Source of the DNA: Mycobacterium asiaticum
GTDB taxonomy: Bacteria; Actinomycetota; Actinomycetes; Mycobacteriales; Mycobacteriaceae
DNA length: 64,000 nt
Direction: 5' to 3'
Assembly (NCBI RefSeq): GCF_001673635.1
Contig: NZ_LZMH01000061.1
Coordinates: forward strand, 1-64,000
Position 1 is the first letter of the stretch, and each line of letters opens with the position of its first letter. A program made the position numbers and the translations under genes. Below are positions 16,693 to 25,464 of the stretch, in pieces. The notes below the pieces were generated by a model. It made no database searches. It was not told where the DNA came from and saw nothing but the letters and a program-made list of their open reading frames with translations.

Positions 16693-19600
16693 CCACCGCA
16701 CCCCGGCGGGTGCACACACCGCCGCAGGGTCGGCCGCAGAACCTGCCGCGTAGGCAGCCCGCACCTTCGCAGCGGCCCCGCCAAGAGGAACTGTCTGACG
16801 CCGCCCTGGTCTCGCGGTCGTGGGGCATGGCGTTCGCCACCCTGATCAGCCGGCTCACCGGATTCGCCCGGATCGTCCTGCTGGCCGCCATCCTGGGCGC
16901 GGCGCTGTCCAGCTCGTTCTCGGTGGCCAACCAGCTGCCGAACCTGGTGGCGGCCCTGGTGCTGGAAGCCACGTTCACCGCGATCTTCGTGCCGGTGCTC
17001 GCCCGCGCCGAGCAGGACGACCCGGACGGCGGCGCGGCCTTCGTGCGCCGCCTGGTCACGCTGGCCACCACCCTGTTGATCATCGCCACCGCGTTGTCGG
17101 TGCTGGCCGCACCGCTGCTGGTGCGCTTGATGCTGGGCCGCGACCCAGAGGTCAACGAACCGCTCACCACCGCCTTCGCCTACCTACTGCTGCCGCAGGT
17201 GCTGGTGTACGGGCTGTCCTCGGTGTTCATGGCGATCCTGAACACCCGCAACGTGTTCGGGCCGCCGGCCTGGGCGCCCGTCGTCAACAACCTCGTCGCG
17301 ATCGCCACCCTGGGCGTGTACCTGGCGGTCCCCGGCGAACTCTCGGTGGATCCCGTCGAGATGGGCAACCCCAAACTGCTGGTGCTGGGCATCGGCACCA
17401 CGCTGGGGGTGTTCGCGCAGACCGCCGTGCTGCTGGTGGCGATCGGCCGCCAGCACATCAGCCTGCGCCCGCTGTGGGGACTCGACGACCGGCTCAAGCG
17501 CTTCGGCACGATGGCCGCCGCGATGGTGCTCTACGTGCTGATCAGCCAGCTCGGTCTGGTGGTCGGCAACCAGATCGCCAGCACCGCGGCCGCGTCCGGG
17601 CCGGCGATCTACAACTACACCTGGCTGGTGCTGATGCTGCCGTTCGGCATGATCGGCGTGACCGTCCTGACGGTGGTGATGCCGCGGCTGAGCCGCAACG
17701 CCGCCGCCGACGACATTCCGGCGGTGCTCGCCGACCTGTCATTGGCGACCCGGCTCACGATGATCGCGCTGATACCGGCGGTGGCGTTCATGACTGTCGG
17801 CGGACCTGCCATCGGCAGCGCGCTGTTCGCCTATGGCAATTTCGGCCAGGTCGACGCCGGATACCTCGGCGCGGCCATCGCCTTGTCGGCCTTCACGCCG
17901 ATCCCCTACGCGCTGGTGCTGCTGCAACTGCGGGTGTTCTACGCCCGCGAGCAGCCGTGGACGCCGATCGTGATCATCATCGTGATCACCCTGGTGAAGA
18001 TCGCCGGCTCACTGGCCGCACCGCACGTCACGAGCAACAAACAACTGGTGGCCGGCTATCTGGGAACGGCCAACGGCCTCGGCTTCCTGGCCGGTGCGAT
18101 CGTCGGGCACGTCCTGCTGCGGCGCAGTCTGCGGCCCAGGGGGGGCGGGCTGATCGGCCTCGGCGAAATCCGCACCATCCTGGTGACGATCTCGGCGTCG
18201 CTGCTCGCCGGCCTGGTCGCCCACGTCGCCGACCGGCTGCTCGGACTGGACCGCTGGACCGCCCACGGCGGCATCGGTTCACTGCTGCGACTGCTCGCGC
18301 TGGCGATCATCATGGTGCCGATCCTGATTGCCGTGCTGCTCGCCGCGCGGGTCCCCGACGCACAGGCCGCGCTGGCCGCTGTCCGGCGCCGGCTGGGAGC
18401 AACCAACGCAAATCAGCGCGTCCAAGCGGACCCAGCCGCAACCACTGTCTCGTCCGGGCGCCATTCGGTCACGTACCCTGAGCAAAGAAATCCGTCCCCG
18501 CCGGGGGAATCCGTCAGCCAGGAACCGACCCGGCGCAAACCTCCGGTAACCAGGGCCGGGATAGCGAAAGGACTGGGGGTGACCGACCGCTCATCGGATA
18601 GCGCCTTGCCCCGCGCCTTTCCCGACTCGCCGAAGGGCGAGGAACCGCCGCGGCCACGCGCCGACGACTTCCAGCCCGACATCCCGGCCGAGCGGGGACC
18701 CAGCCGCATCCGCGACCAGCGCAACGGCGGCGCACCCGACCCGCGCGGGCCGCTACCGTTCGACGCGCCGCGCGAACGCGCACCGGAACCGCCGCCCGAT
18801 GACCACAACCTGGTGCCCGGTGCCCGCATCGCCAACGGCCGCTACCGGCTGCTGATCTCGCACGGTGGCACGCCGCCCCTGCACTTCTGGCAAGCGATGG
18901 ACACCGCGCTGGACCGGCAGGTGGCACTCGTCTTCGTGGACCCCGAGGGTTCGCTGCCCGACGACGTCCTACAGGAAATCCTGTCCCGCACCCTGCGCCT
19001 GAGCCGGATCGACAAACCGGGCATCGCCCGGGTGCTGGATGTGGTGCACACCGGATCCGGGGGCCTGGTGGTCGCCGAGTGGATCCGTGGCGGCTCGCTA
19101 CAGGAAGTCGCCGATACCTCGCCGTCACCGGTGGGAGCCGTCCGGGCCATGCAGTCGCTGGCCGCGGCCGCCGACGCCGCGCACCGCGCCGGGGTCGCAT
19201 TGTCGATCGACCATCCCAACCGGGTGCGGGTGAGCATCGACGGCGACGTGGTGCTGGCCTACCCGGCGACCATGCCGGACGCCAACCCCGAGGACGACAT
19301 CCGCGGGATCGGCGCCTCGCTGTATGCCCTGTTGGTCAACCGGTGGCCGCTGCCCGAGTCGGGCGTGCGCAGCGGGTTGGCCCCTGCCGAGCGCGATGCA
19401 CACGGTCAGCCCGTCGAACCCACCGCCGTCGACCGCGACATACCCTTCCAGATTTCCGCGGTTGCCGTCCGCTCCGTCCAGGAGGACGGCGGAATACGCA
19501 GTGCCTCAACGCTTTTGAATCTGCTGCAGCAGGCCACCGCCGTTGCCGACCGCACCGAGGTGCTGGGGCCGATCGCCGAACCGCCCGCCCCTGCGGCTCC

Positions 19601-20279
19601 ACGGCGGGCCGCCGCCCGCGACGGCGAGGTGTACTCGCGCCGGCGTCGCAACATTCTGATCGGCGTCGGTGCGGGGGCCGCGGTGCTCCTGGTCGCGCTG
19701 CTCGTGTTGGCCTCGGTGGTCAGCAAGATTTTCGGCGACGTCGGCAGCGGCATCAAGGGAGAGCAGCTCGGTCTGAACAACCCGACGTCGTCCGCTGCCT
19801 CGGAGTCGCCGGGCAGCCCCGCGCCGTCGGGCAGCACCGTCAAACCCACCAAGGCCACCGTCTTCTCCCCCGGCGGCGACGCGGACAACCCGGGTGAGGC
19901 GGGCAACGCCATCGACGGCAATCCCGGCTCCGTGTGGCATACCGACACCTACTCCGACTCCGTCCCGTTCCCCGGCTTCAAGAGCGGGGTCGGCTTGCTG
20001 CTGCAGCTGCCCCGCCCGACCACGGTCGGCGCTGTCACGCTCAACATCTCCAGCACCGGGACCAAGGTCGAGATCCGGTCATCCAGCACGGCGAACCCGT
20101 CGAAGCTGGAGGACACCACGGTGCTGACCCCGGCTACCGCGCTCAAGCCCGGCCCCAACACCATCCAGGTCAACGCGTCGTCGCCAACGTCGAACCTGCT
20201 GGTGTGGATCTCCACCTTGGGCACCACGGACGGCAAGAGCGAAGCCGACATCTCCGAGATCACCGTCCAAGCCTCCTGA
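16689..20279 (+). CDS. murJ: Lipid II flippase MurJ (MviN) with pseudokinase and C-terminal domain
   Basis: At 1196 residues this is the long mycobacterial form. Residues about 45-560 are the polytopic MurJ/MviN flippase that moves lipid II across the membrane (SWGMAFATLISRLTGFARI, LEATFTAIFVPVLAR). A cytoplasmic kinase-like domain follows (LVPGARIANGRYRLLIS, about 710-960) that lacks a proper HRD and DFG, so it is a pseudokinase. Then come a transmembrane helix (ILIGVGAGAAVLLVALLVLAS) and an outside domain that looks like a discoidin/F5-8C fold (NAIDGNPGSVWHTDTY). In mycobacteria PknB phosphorylates the pseudokinase region, which then binds the FHA domain of FhaA; both are encoded in this window. 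Confidence 0.95.
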   Translation: MTTAPRRVHTPPQGRPQNLPRRQPAPSQRPRQEELSDAALVSRSWGMAFATLISRLTGFARIVLLAAILGAALSSSFSVANQLPNLVAALVLEATFTAIFVPVLARAEQDDPDGGAAFVRRLVTLATTLLIIATALSVLAAPLLVRLMLGRDPEVNEPLTTAFAYLLLPQVLVYGLSSVFMAILNTRNVFGPPAWAPVVNNLVAIATLGVYLAVPGELSVDPVEMGNPKLLVLGIGTTLGVFAQTAVLLVAIGRQHISLRPLWGLDDRLKRFGTMAAAMVLYVLISQLGLVVGNQIASTAAASGPAIYNYTWLVLMLPFGMIGVTVLTVVMPRLSRNAAADDIPAVLADLSLATRLTMIALIPAVAFMTVGGPAIGSALFAYGNFGQVDAGYLGAAIALSAFTPIPYALVLLQLRVFYAREQPWTPIVIIIVITLVKIAGSLAAPHVTSNKQLVAGYLGTANGLGFLAGAIVGHVLLRRSLRPRGGGLIGLGEIRTILVTISASLLAGLVAHVADRLLGLDRWTAHGGIGSLLRLLALAIIMVPILIAVLLAARVPDAQAALAAVRRRLGATNANQRVQADPAATTVSSGRHSVTYPEQRNPSPPGESVSQEPTRRKPPVTRAGIAKGLGVTDRSSDSALPRAFPDSPKGEEPPRPRADDFQPDIPAERGPSRIRDQRNGGAPDPRGPLPFDAPRERAPEPPPDDHNLVPGARIANGRYRLLISHGGTPPLHFWQAMDTALDRQVALVFVDPEGSLPDDVLQEILSRTLRLSRIDKPGIARVLDVVHTGSGGLVVAEWIRGGSLQEVADTSPSPVGAVRAMQSLAAAADAAHRAGVALSIDHPNRVRVSIDGDVVLAYPATMPDANPEDDIRGIGASLYALLVNRWPLPESGVRSGLAPAERDAHGQPVEPTAVDRDIPFQISAVAVRSVQEDGGIRSASTLLNLLQQATAVADRTEVLGPIAEPPAPAAPRRAAARDGEVYSRRRRNILIGVGAGAAVLLVALLVLASVVSKIFGDVGSGIKGEQLGLNNPTSSAASESPGSPAPSGSTVKPTKATVFSPGGDADNPGEAGNAIDGNPGSVWHTDTYSDSVPFPGFKSGVGLLLQLPRPTTVGAVTLNISSTGTKVEIRSSSTANPSKLEDTTVLTPATALKPGPNTIQVNASSPTSNLLVWISTLGTTDGKSEADISEITVQAS

Positions 20280-20331
20280 GCCGCCGCTCAGGTGAAGTGC
20301 CGGGCGGGCACCGATTGGTTACTGTCCGGCG

Positions 20332-21000
20332 GTGAGGTTCTCGGGAACCACCAGCCCGCGCCGAGACAGCGACGCCGACCTACTGGCCGCTCATGTGGCC
20401 GGCGACCCGCACGCATTCGCCGAGCTGTTCCGGCGTCATCATCACCAGCTCTACCGGCTCACCAGGCTCGTCAGCATGTCCGGCGAGGACGCCGACGACG
20501 CGCTGCAGGAGGCGATGCTGTCGGCGCACCGTAACGCCGGTTCCTTCCGGTACGACGCCGCGGTCAGTACCTGGCTGCACCGCATCGCGCTCAACGCTTG
20601 CCTGGATCGGCTGCGCCGCGCCAAGGCCCGGCCGACGGTGCCCCTGCAGGACATCTATCCGGTCGCCGACCGTACCGCGGAGGTGGAGACGGCGATCGCG
20701 GTGCATCGGGCGCTGCTGCGACTTCCCGTCGAGCAGCGGGCAGCGGTGGTCGCCGTCGACATGCACGGTTACTCGATCGCCGAGACCGCGACACTGCTGG
20801 GCGTGCCGGAGGGGACGGTCAAGAGCCGCTGCGCCCGCGCCCGGGTGCGGCTCGCCCGGCTGCTGGGCTACCTGGATGCCGCCGCCACCGGAGTCACGAA
20901 CATGGCGGACACTGGGGCCGATGACTTCCGCCGAGTCCGACGACAACGATCCGCCCCTGACGGTCGAGCTCCTGGCCGACCTGCAGGCGGGTCTGCTTGA
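20332..21000 (+). CDS. sigM: ECF RNA polymerase sigma factor SigM
   Basis: A 222-residue extracytoplasmic-function sigma factor. Sigma region 2 reads DALQEAMLSAHRNAGSF and WLHRIALNACLDRLRR; region 4 reads LPVEQRAAVVAVDMHGYSIAE and VPEGTVKSRCARARVRLARLL. The start is a GTG. The last 27 codons overlap the anti-sigma gene by 80 bases in another frame. In M. tuberculosis SigM controls late-stage genes including several Esx pairs and is held by RsmA. It is upstream of trxB-trxC but an ECF-type promoter for those lies in between. Confidence 0.93.
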   Translation: MRFSGTTSPRRDSDADLLAAHVAGDPHAFAELFRRHHHQLYRLTRLVSMSGEDADDALQEAMLSAHRNAGSFRYDAAVSTWLHRIALNACLDRLRRAKARPTVPLQDIYPVADRTAEVETAIAVHRALLRLPVEQRAAVVAVDMHGYSIAETATLLGVPEGTVKSRCARARVRLARLLGYLDAAATGVTNMADTGADDFRRVRRQRSAPDGRAPGRPAGGSA

Positions 21001-21589
21001 CGACCACACCGCCGCTCGGGTGCGCAGGCAGATCCGCAGGGACCCGCAGGCCGCTGAGCAGTTACAGGCCCTGCAGCGAGTGCGCACCGATCTCGCCGCC
21101 GCCGGCGCAACATCGTCCGCACAGCCCCGCGCCGTGCACGCCGCCCGGCCCCCGGTACGCCCGGCACGCTTGATCGCCGGTATCGCCGGCCTGTGCGCGG
21201 TGGTGGCCGCGGTCGCCGTCGGAACCACCGCCCTGCTCCACGAGCCGCCGTCGACGGCCAGCACCCCGGCCACCGCCGACCACATCACCGTCTCGACCCC
21301 GGTCCCGTTGATACCGCTGTCGGATCAGGAGATCCGTGCGCTACTGCACCGCGCGCCCGATTTCGGAGCCCTCGCCAATGCGGCCCAGCGGGCGTCCTGC
21401 CTGGCCGGCCTGGGTTATCCAGCCTCCGTGCAGGTGCTCGGCGCGCAGCCGGTCGACGTCAATGCCCGCCCCGGGGTGGTGCTGGTGATGCCCGGTGATA
21501 CGCCCGACACGGTGATCGCGTACGCGGTGGCGCTGAACTGCAGCGCCGCCGACACAGGGATGCTGGCGAGCACCGCAATTCCCCGCTGA
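20921..21589 (+). CDS. rsmA: Anti-sigma-M factor RsmA
   Basis: From ATG 20921 the product is 222 residues: a cytosolic N-terminal segment (residues 1-80, LLADLQAGLLDDHTAARVRRQI) that would bind SigM, one transmembrane helix at about 84-106 (LIAGIAGLCAVVAAVAVGTTALL), and an extracytoplasmic domain of about 115 residues ending in ALNCSAADTGMLAS. The HxxxCxxC zinc motif of the ZAS anti-sigma class is not present. Overlap of 80 bp with sigM fits translational coupling. Gene order equals M. tuberculosis Rv3911-Rv3912. Confidence 0.88.
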   Translation: MTSAESDDNDPPLTVELLADLQAGLLDDHTAARVRRQIRRDPQAAEQLQALQRVRTDLAAAGATSSAQPRAVHAARPPVRPARLIAGIAGLCAVVAAVAVGTTALLHEPPSTASTPATADHITVSTPVPLIPLSDQEIRALLHRAPDFGALANAAQRASCLAGLGYPASVQVLGAQPVDVNARPGVVLVMPGDTPDTVIAYAVALNCSAADTGMLASTAIPR

Positions 21590-21618
21590 CGCGCGGCTCA
21601 GTGTGGTGCGTCGCTGTC

Positions 21619-21645
21619 GGGAACAGCAGTGCCTACGCTGGCGTT
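21619..21645 (+). promoter_or_regulatory. ECF-type promoter of trxB-trxC
   Basis: GGGAAC at 21619-21624 and CGTT at 21642-21645 are separated by 17 bases, 50 bases before the trxB ATG. This matches the mycobacterial SigH consensus (GGAAC, spacer of 17-22, GTT), and SigH drives trxB2-trxC under thiol stress in M. tuberculosis. Related ECF factors such as SigM read similar -35 boxes. Confidence 0.75.
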
Positions 21646-21695
21646 CGTAGGATTGCAGATCAGGTTCAGTTTCCGGAAGGTTCCGAAAGGCCCGC

Positions 21696-22691
21696 ATGAC
21701 CGCTTTCTCCGCCCCAGACACCATCCACGATGTGATCATCATCGGGTCCGGCCCGGCCGGATACACCGCCGCGCTCTACACCGCCCGCGCCCAGCTCAAG
21801 CCGCTGGTCTTCGAGGGCACCGCGTTCGGCGGCGCGCTGATGACCACGACGGAGGTGGAGAATTACCCAGGGTTCCGGGACGGGATCACCGGCCCGGAGT
21901 TGATGGACCAGATGCGCGAGCAAGCGCTGCGGTTCGGCGCCGACCTGCGCATGGAAGACGTCGAGTCGGTGTCGCTTCAGGGTCCGGTCAAGACCGTGGT
22001 GACCGCCGAAGGCGAGACCTTCCGGGCCCGCGCCGTCATCCTGGCGATGGGCGCCGCCGCCCGCTACCTCAACGTGCCCGGAGAACAGGAACTGCTGGGT
22101 CGTGGGGTCAGCTCATGCGCCACCTGTGACGGGTTCTTCTTCCGCGATCAGGACATCGCCGTGATCGGCGGCGGGGACTCGGCGATGGAGGAAGCGACCT
22201 TCCTCACGCGTTTCGCCCGCAGTGTCACGCTGGTGCACCGCCGGGAGGAGTTCCGCGCCTCCAAAATCATGCTCCAGCGGGCGCAGGACAACGCGAAGAT
22301 CAGAATCCTCACGAACAAGTCCGTGCTGGGAGTCGACGGCGACACCACCGTCACCGGCCTGCGCCTCCGGGACAACGTCACCGGTGAGGAGACCACCCTG
22401 CCGGTGACCGGAGTGTTCGTCGCGATCGGTCACGAGCCGCGCTCTGCCCTGGTTCGCGACGCCGTCGACCTGGATCCGGACGGTTACGTACTGGTGCAGG
22501 GGCGCACCACCAGCACCTCCCTGGAAGGGGTGTTCGCCGCCGGCGACCTGGTGGACCGCACCTACCGACAGGCCGTCACCGCAGCGGGCAGCGGTTGTGC
22601 CGCCGCCATCGACGCCGAGCGGTGGCTCGCCGAACACGAGGCGGCCGGAGAGACCGGCAGTACCGACAATTTGATAGGAGCACAGCGATGA
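21696..22691 (+). CDS. trxB: Thioredoxin reductase
   Basis: This 331-residue flavoprotein reduces thioredoxin with NADPH. The FAD-binding motif GSGPAGYTAAL is at 18-28, the redox pair is Cys141-Ala-Thr-Cys144 in CATCDG, the NADPH site is GGGDSAMEEA, and GVFAAGD near the end contacts FAD. AAAGG precedes the ATG. The stop overlaps the trxC start by 4 bp. A SigH-type promoter lies upstream, so induction by disulfide stress is expected. Confidence 0.97.
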   Translation: MTAFSAPDTIHDVIIIGSGPAGYTAALYTARAQLKPLVFEGTAFGGALMTTTEVENYPGFRDGITGPELMDQMREQALRFGADLRMEDVESVSLQGPVKTVVTAEGETFRARAVILAMGAAARYLNVPGEQELLGRGVSSCATCDGFFFRDQDIAVIGGGDSAMEEATFLTRFARSVTLVHRREEFRASKIMLQRAQDNAKIRILTNKSVLGVDGDTTVTGLRLRDNVTGEETTLPVTGVFVAIGHEPRSALVRDAVDLDPDGYVLVQGRTTSTSLEGVFAAGDLVDRTYRQAVTAAGSGCAAAIDAERWLAEHEAAGETGSTDNLIGAQR

Positions 22692-23038
22692 GCGAATCGG
22701 ACAAGTCCGCCACGATCGAGGTGTCCGACGCCTCCTTCGACAGCGACGTGTTGTCCAGCAATAAGCCTGTGCTGGTTGACTTTTGGGCCACCTGGTGTGG
22801 ACCGTGCAAGATGGTGGCCCCGGTGCTCGAGGAGATCGCCGCCGAACGCTCCGCTGACCTCACCGTCGCCAAACTGGATGTCGACGCCAACCCCGAGACC
22901 GCGCGCGACTTCCAAGTGGTGTCGATACCCACGCTGATCCTGTTCAAGGACGGTCAACCGGTGAAGCGCATCGTTGGTGCCAAAGGCAAGGCGGCCCTGC
23001 TACGCGAACTCTCCGACGCGGTGCCCAACCTCGCCTGA
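22688..23038 (+). CDS. trxC: Thioredoxin
   Basis: A 116-residue thioredoxin with the active site WCGPC (Cys37, Cys40) and the cis-proline in VSIPTLILF. The ATG overlaps the trxB stop, which sets the start; TAGGAG lies just upstream. It passes electrons from TrxB to peroxidases, ribonucleotide reductase and other targets in the cytosol. Length equals the M. tuberculosis TrxC. Confidence 0.97.
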   Translation: MSESDKSATIEVSDASFDSDVLSSNKPVLVDFWATWCGPCKMVAPVLEEIAAERSADLTVAKLDVDANPETARDFQVVSIPTLILFKDGQPVKRIVGAKGKAALLRELSDAVPNLA

Positions 23039-23194
23039 TTCACTCCATCGCGCCCGCGCCGCGAGGCCATCTCGTTGCCGAAACGAGTCCCCGATTGGCC
23101 TGGGGTTTTCCGGATATTGGCGAGGATCTGCGACAATACCGGTTAACTGCGCTGCATTTGCATGCGATGTCAATAGTCCCGGAGGGCCCTTGGT

Positions 23195-24415
23195 ATGCCG
23201 AGTCCGCGCCGCGAAGACGGCGACGCGCTGCGCTGTGGCGACCGCGGTGCGGCTGTCACCGAGATCCGAGCGGCGCTGGCCGCGCTGGGAATGCTGGAGA
23301 ACCCCGACGAGGACCTGACCACCGGTCGGCACGTCGCATTCGAAGTGTTCGATGAGGAACTCGACTACGCGGTGCGGGCCTTTCAGCAGCACCGCGGTCT
23401 ACTGGTGGACGGCATCGTCGGCGAGGCCACCTACCGTGCGCTGAAGGAAGCCTCCTACCGGCTCGGTGCCCGCACGTTGTATCACCAGTTCGGCGCCCCG
23501 CTCTACGGCGACGATGTCGCGACTTTGCAAGCACGCCTGCAGGATCTGGGCTTCTACACCGGTCTGGTCGACGGACATTTCGGGCTGCAGACTCACAACG
23601 CGTTGATGTCCTACCAACGCGAGTACGGGCTGTCGGCGGACGGTATCTGCGGGCCGGAAACGTTGCGGTCTTTGTACTTTCTCAGTTCGCGGGTCAGCGG
23701 CGGTTCACCGCACGCGATCCGCGAGGAAGAGCTGGTGCGCAGCTCCGGACCGAAGCTGTCGGGCAAGCGGATCATCATCGATCCGGGCCGCGGCGGCAGC
23801 GACCACGGCCTGATCACCCAAGGCCCGGCCGGCCCGATCAGCGAGTCAGATATCTTGTGGGACTTGGCCAGTCGGCTCGAAGGCCGGATGACCGCGATCG
23901 GGATGGAGACCTTCCTCTCCCGGCCCACCAACCGCAGCCCCTCGGACGCCGAGCGCGCAGCCACCGCGAATTCCGTTGGCGCGGACTTGATGATCAGCCT
24001 GCGCTGCGAAACCCAAACCAGCCCTTCGGCCAACGGCGTGGCGTCGTTCCACTTCGGCAACTCTCACGGCTCGGTGTCCACCATCGGGCGCAACCTGGCT
24101 GACTTCATCCAGCGAGAAGTGGTGGCACGTACCGGATTACGGGATTGCCGCGTCCACGGCCGGACGTGGGATCTGTTGCGGCTCACCAGGATGCCGACCG
24201 TTCAGGTCGACGTCGGCTACATCACCAATCCGCGCGACCGCGAGATGTTGGTGTCGCCTCAGACGCGCGACGCCATCGCCGAGGGCATTCTCGCCGCGGT
24301 GAAGCGGCTCTACCTACTGGGCAAGAACGACCGGCCCACCGGCACTTTCACTTTCGCGGAATTGCTGGCCCACGAGCTGTCCGTGGAGCGGGCCAGCAGA
24401 ATCAGCGGCACTTAG
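23195..24415 (+). CDS. cwlM: CwlM, amidase-like regulator of peptidoglycan synthesis
   Basis: This 406-residue protein has two peptidoglycan-binding-like domains (DYAVRAFQQHRGLLVDGIVG near 50-75; HFGLQTHNALMSYQREYGLSADG near 130-152) and an Amidase_3 domain from about 190. The first zinc-ligand histidine of active amidases (DPGHGG) is replaced by Arg199 in DPGRGG, and there is no signal peptide. Both fit the known role of mycobacterial CwlM: a cytosolic PknB substrate that activates MurA rather than a hydrolase. A GGAGGG site precedes the ATG. It converges with and overlaps the next gene by 4 bp. Confidence 0.94.
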   Translation: MPSPRREDGDALRCGDRGAAVTEIRAALAALGMLENPDEDLTTGRHVAFEVFDEELDYAVRAFQQHRGLLVDGIVGEATYRALKEASYRLGARTLYHQFGAPLYGDDVATLQARLQDLGFYTGLVDGHFGLQTHNALMSYQREYGLSADGICGPETLRSLYFLSSRVSGGSPHAIREEELVRSSGPKLSGKRIIIDPGRGGSDHGLITQGPAGPISESDILWDLASRLEGRMTAIGMETFLSRPTNRSPSDAERAATANSVGADLMISLRCETQTSPSANGVASFHFGNSHGSVSTIGRNLADFIQREVVARTGLRDCRVHGRTWDLLRLTRMPTVQVDVGYITNPRDREMLVSPQTRDAIAEGILAAVKRLYLLGKNDRPTGTFTFAELLAHELSVERASRISGT

Positions 24416-25167
24416 TCGCCGTTGCGCTGCACGGCATTACCGGTCGGCACTCCCCCCGCGGACGCCGCTCCCACCGGCTGTTGCGACTGAGCATTTTCCA
24501 GCAGGCGCTCCAACGCGGCCTCGACTTCGGCCTTCCAGCCCAGGCCCTTGTCCAGCTCGAGGCGCAGACGCGGGAAATAGGGGTGCGGCGCGACCACCAC
24601 GAAACCCACGTCCAGCAAGAAGTCGGCATCGATGATGCAATGCTCGACCGAGCAGTCGCCGAGTGCTTCGACCACCGGTTGCACGTCGGCATCCAGTGGC
24701 GGCTGCAACTCGGTGGCGGCCTGGGTCCGGCCGAAGGCTTCCAACGCCCGCACCCCGCGTCGCACCAACTCGTCAATGACTCGGGCGATCAGGTTGTGCG
24801 GCAGGTCAGCGTCGGCCAGCCCGCGCTCGATGCCCATCGACGTCAGTAGCACCGCGTCAGCGGAGACCGGCCCGGTGGGAAATCGATGCGCCCGGGGCAC
24901 CGCACGCGGTGGGGCGTAGAGGACATAACCCGCGCAGGGCGGTTCGGCCTGGCTGCGCTCGTCGGGGATCGCGGTCGCAAACTGTCCGCAGGAGCCCCAC
25001 TCCAGCATGACCATCGACAGCCACGCTTCCTTCTCGAACTCCGGGTCCGCGAGGTGGTCGTCCTTACCCAGCGTCGCGGGGTCGACCTCCCAGAAAACGC
25101 ATCGGCGCGCATGCTTGGGGAGCTGCTCGAAGGCTTCGAGCCGCAGCGCTGTAATCCGAGCTGACAC
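24412..25167 (-). CDS. GNAT-like hypothetical protein (Rv3916c-like)
   Basis: A 251-residue cytosolic protein in the place of M. tuberculosis Rv3916c (244 residues), between cwlM and parB. The middle has a GNAT-like pattern (LLTSMGIERG, then LPHNLIARVIDELVRRGVRALEAFG), and actinobacterial relatives next to parB are often annotated as acetyltransferases, but I see no complete acetyl-CoA loop. The C-terminal tail is Gln/Ser/Gly-rich and looks disordered. Function is unknown. Confidence 0.7.
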   Translation of the reverse strand: MSARITALRLEAFEQLPKHARRCVFWEVDPATLGKDDHLADPEFEKEAWLSMVMLEWGSCGQFATAIPDERSQAEPPCAGYVLYAPPRAVPRAHRFPTGPVSADAVLLTSMGIERGLADADLPHNLIARVIDELVRRGVRALEAFGRTQAATELQPPLDADVQPVVEALGDCSVEHCIIDADFLLDVGFVVVAPHPYFPRLRLELDKGLGWKAEVEAALERLLENAQSQQPVGAASAGGVPTGNAVQRNGD

Positions 25168-25464
25168 TAGTCTCCTGGCCTCCGTGCGGTACTCACGCGC
25201 ATGGGATCCGCCCGGCTCTTCCGAGGCTGATACGCACCGGCAACCCTTCCAGGATAGGAGAGTCGGTCGCTTTTGGGCCAGTGTTCACCCGACCACTGCC
25301 AACTGACTGGTCGCACTGCGTGGTCGCCGCCATCTGGAATTCGAATTTGGTTGCGGCACAGCATGTCTCCGTCATTCTTGGTGGCGCGGACGGGCCGGCG
25401 CCCATGTCGTCACCGGGTGGGTGTCACAGTGACGTAATTACAGGGTATGACCGGATGCGGAGCT
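25168..25464. promoter_or_regulatory. Gap between the Rv3916c-like gene and parB
   Basis: About 300 bases without a gene, downstream of parB and upstream of the leftward Rv3916c-like gene. It should hold that gene's promoter. An inverted repeat GTCAC-A-GTGAC lies at 25423-25433, close to the parB stop. I see no intrinsic terminator and no small gene. Confidence 0.4.

Noticed and set aside
20297..20311. GTGCC-GGGCG-GGCAC hairpin as a murJ terminator
   Set aside because: The stem has five pairs only and no T run follows; it could equally be chance in GC-rich DNA.
25423..25433. GTCACAGTGAC as an MtrA site after parB
   Set aside because: MtrA sites are direct repeats of a GTCACAG-like motif; only one short inverted repeat is present and the location is at the 3' end of parB.
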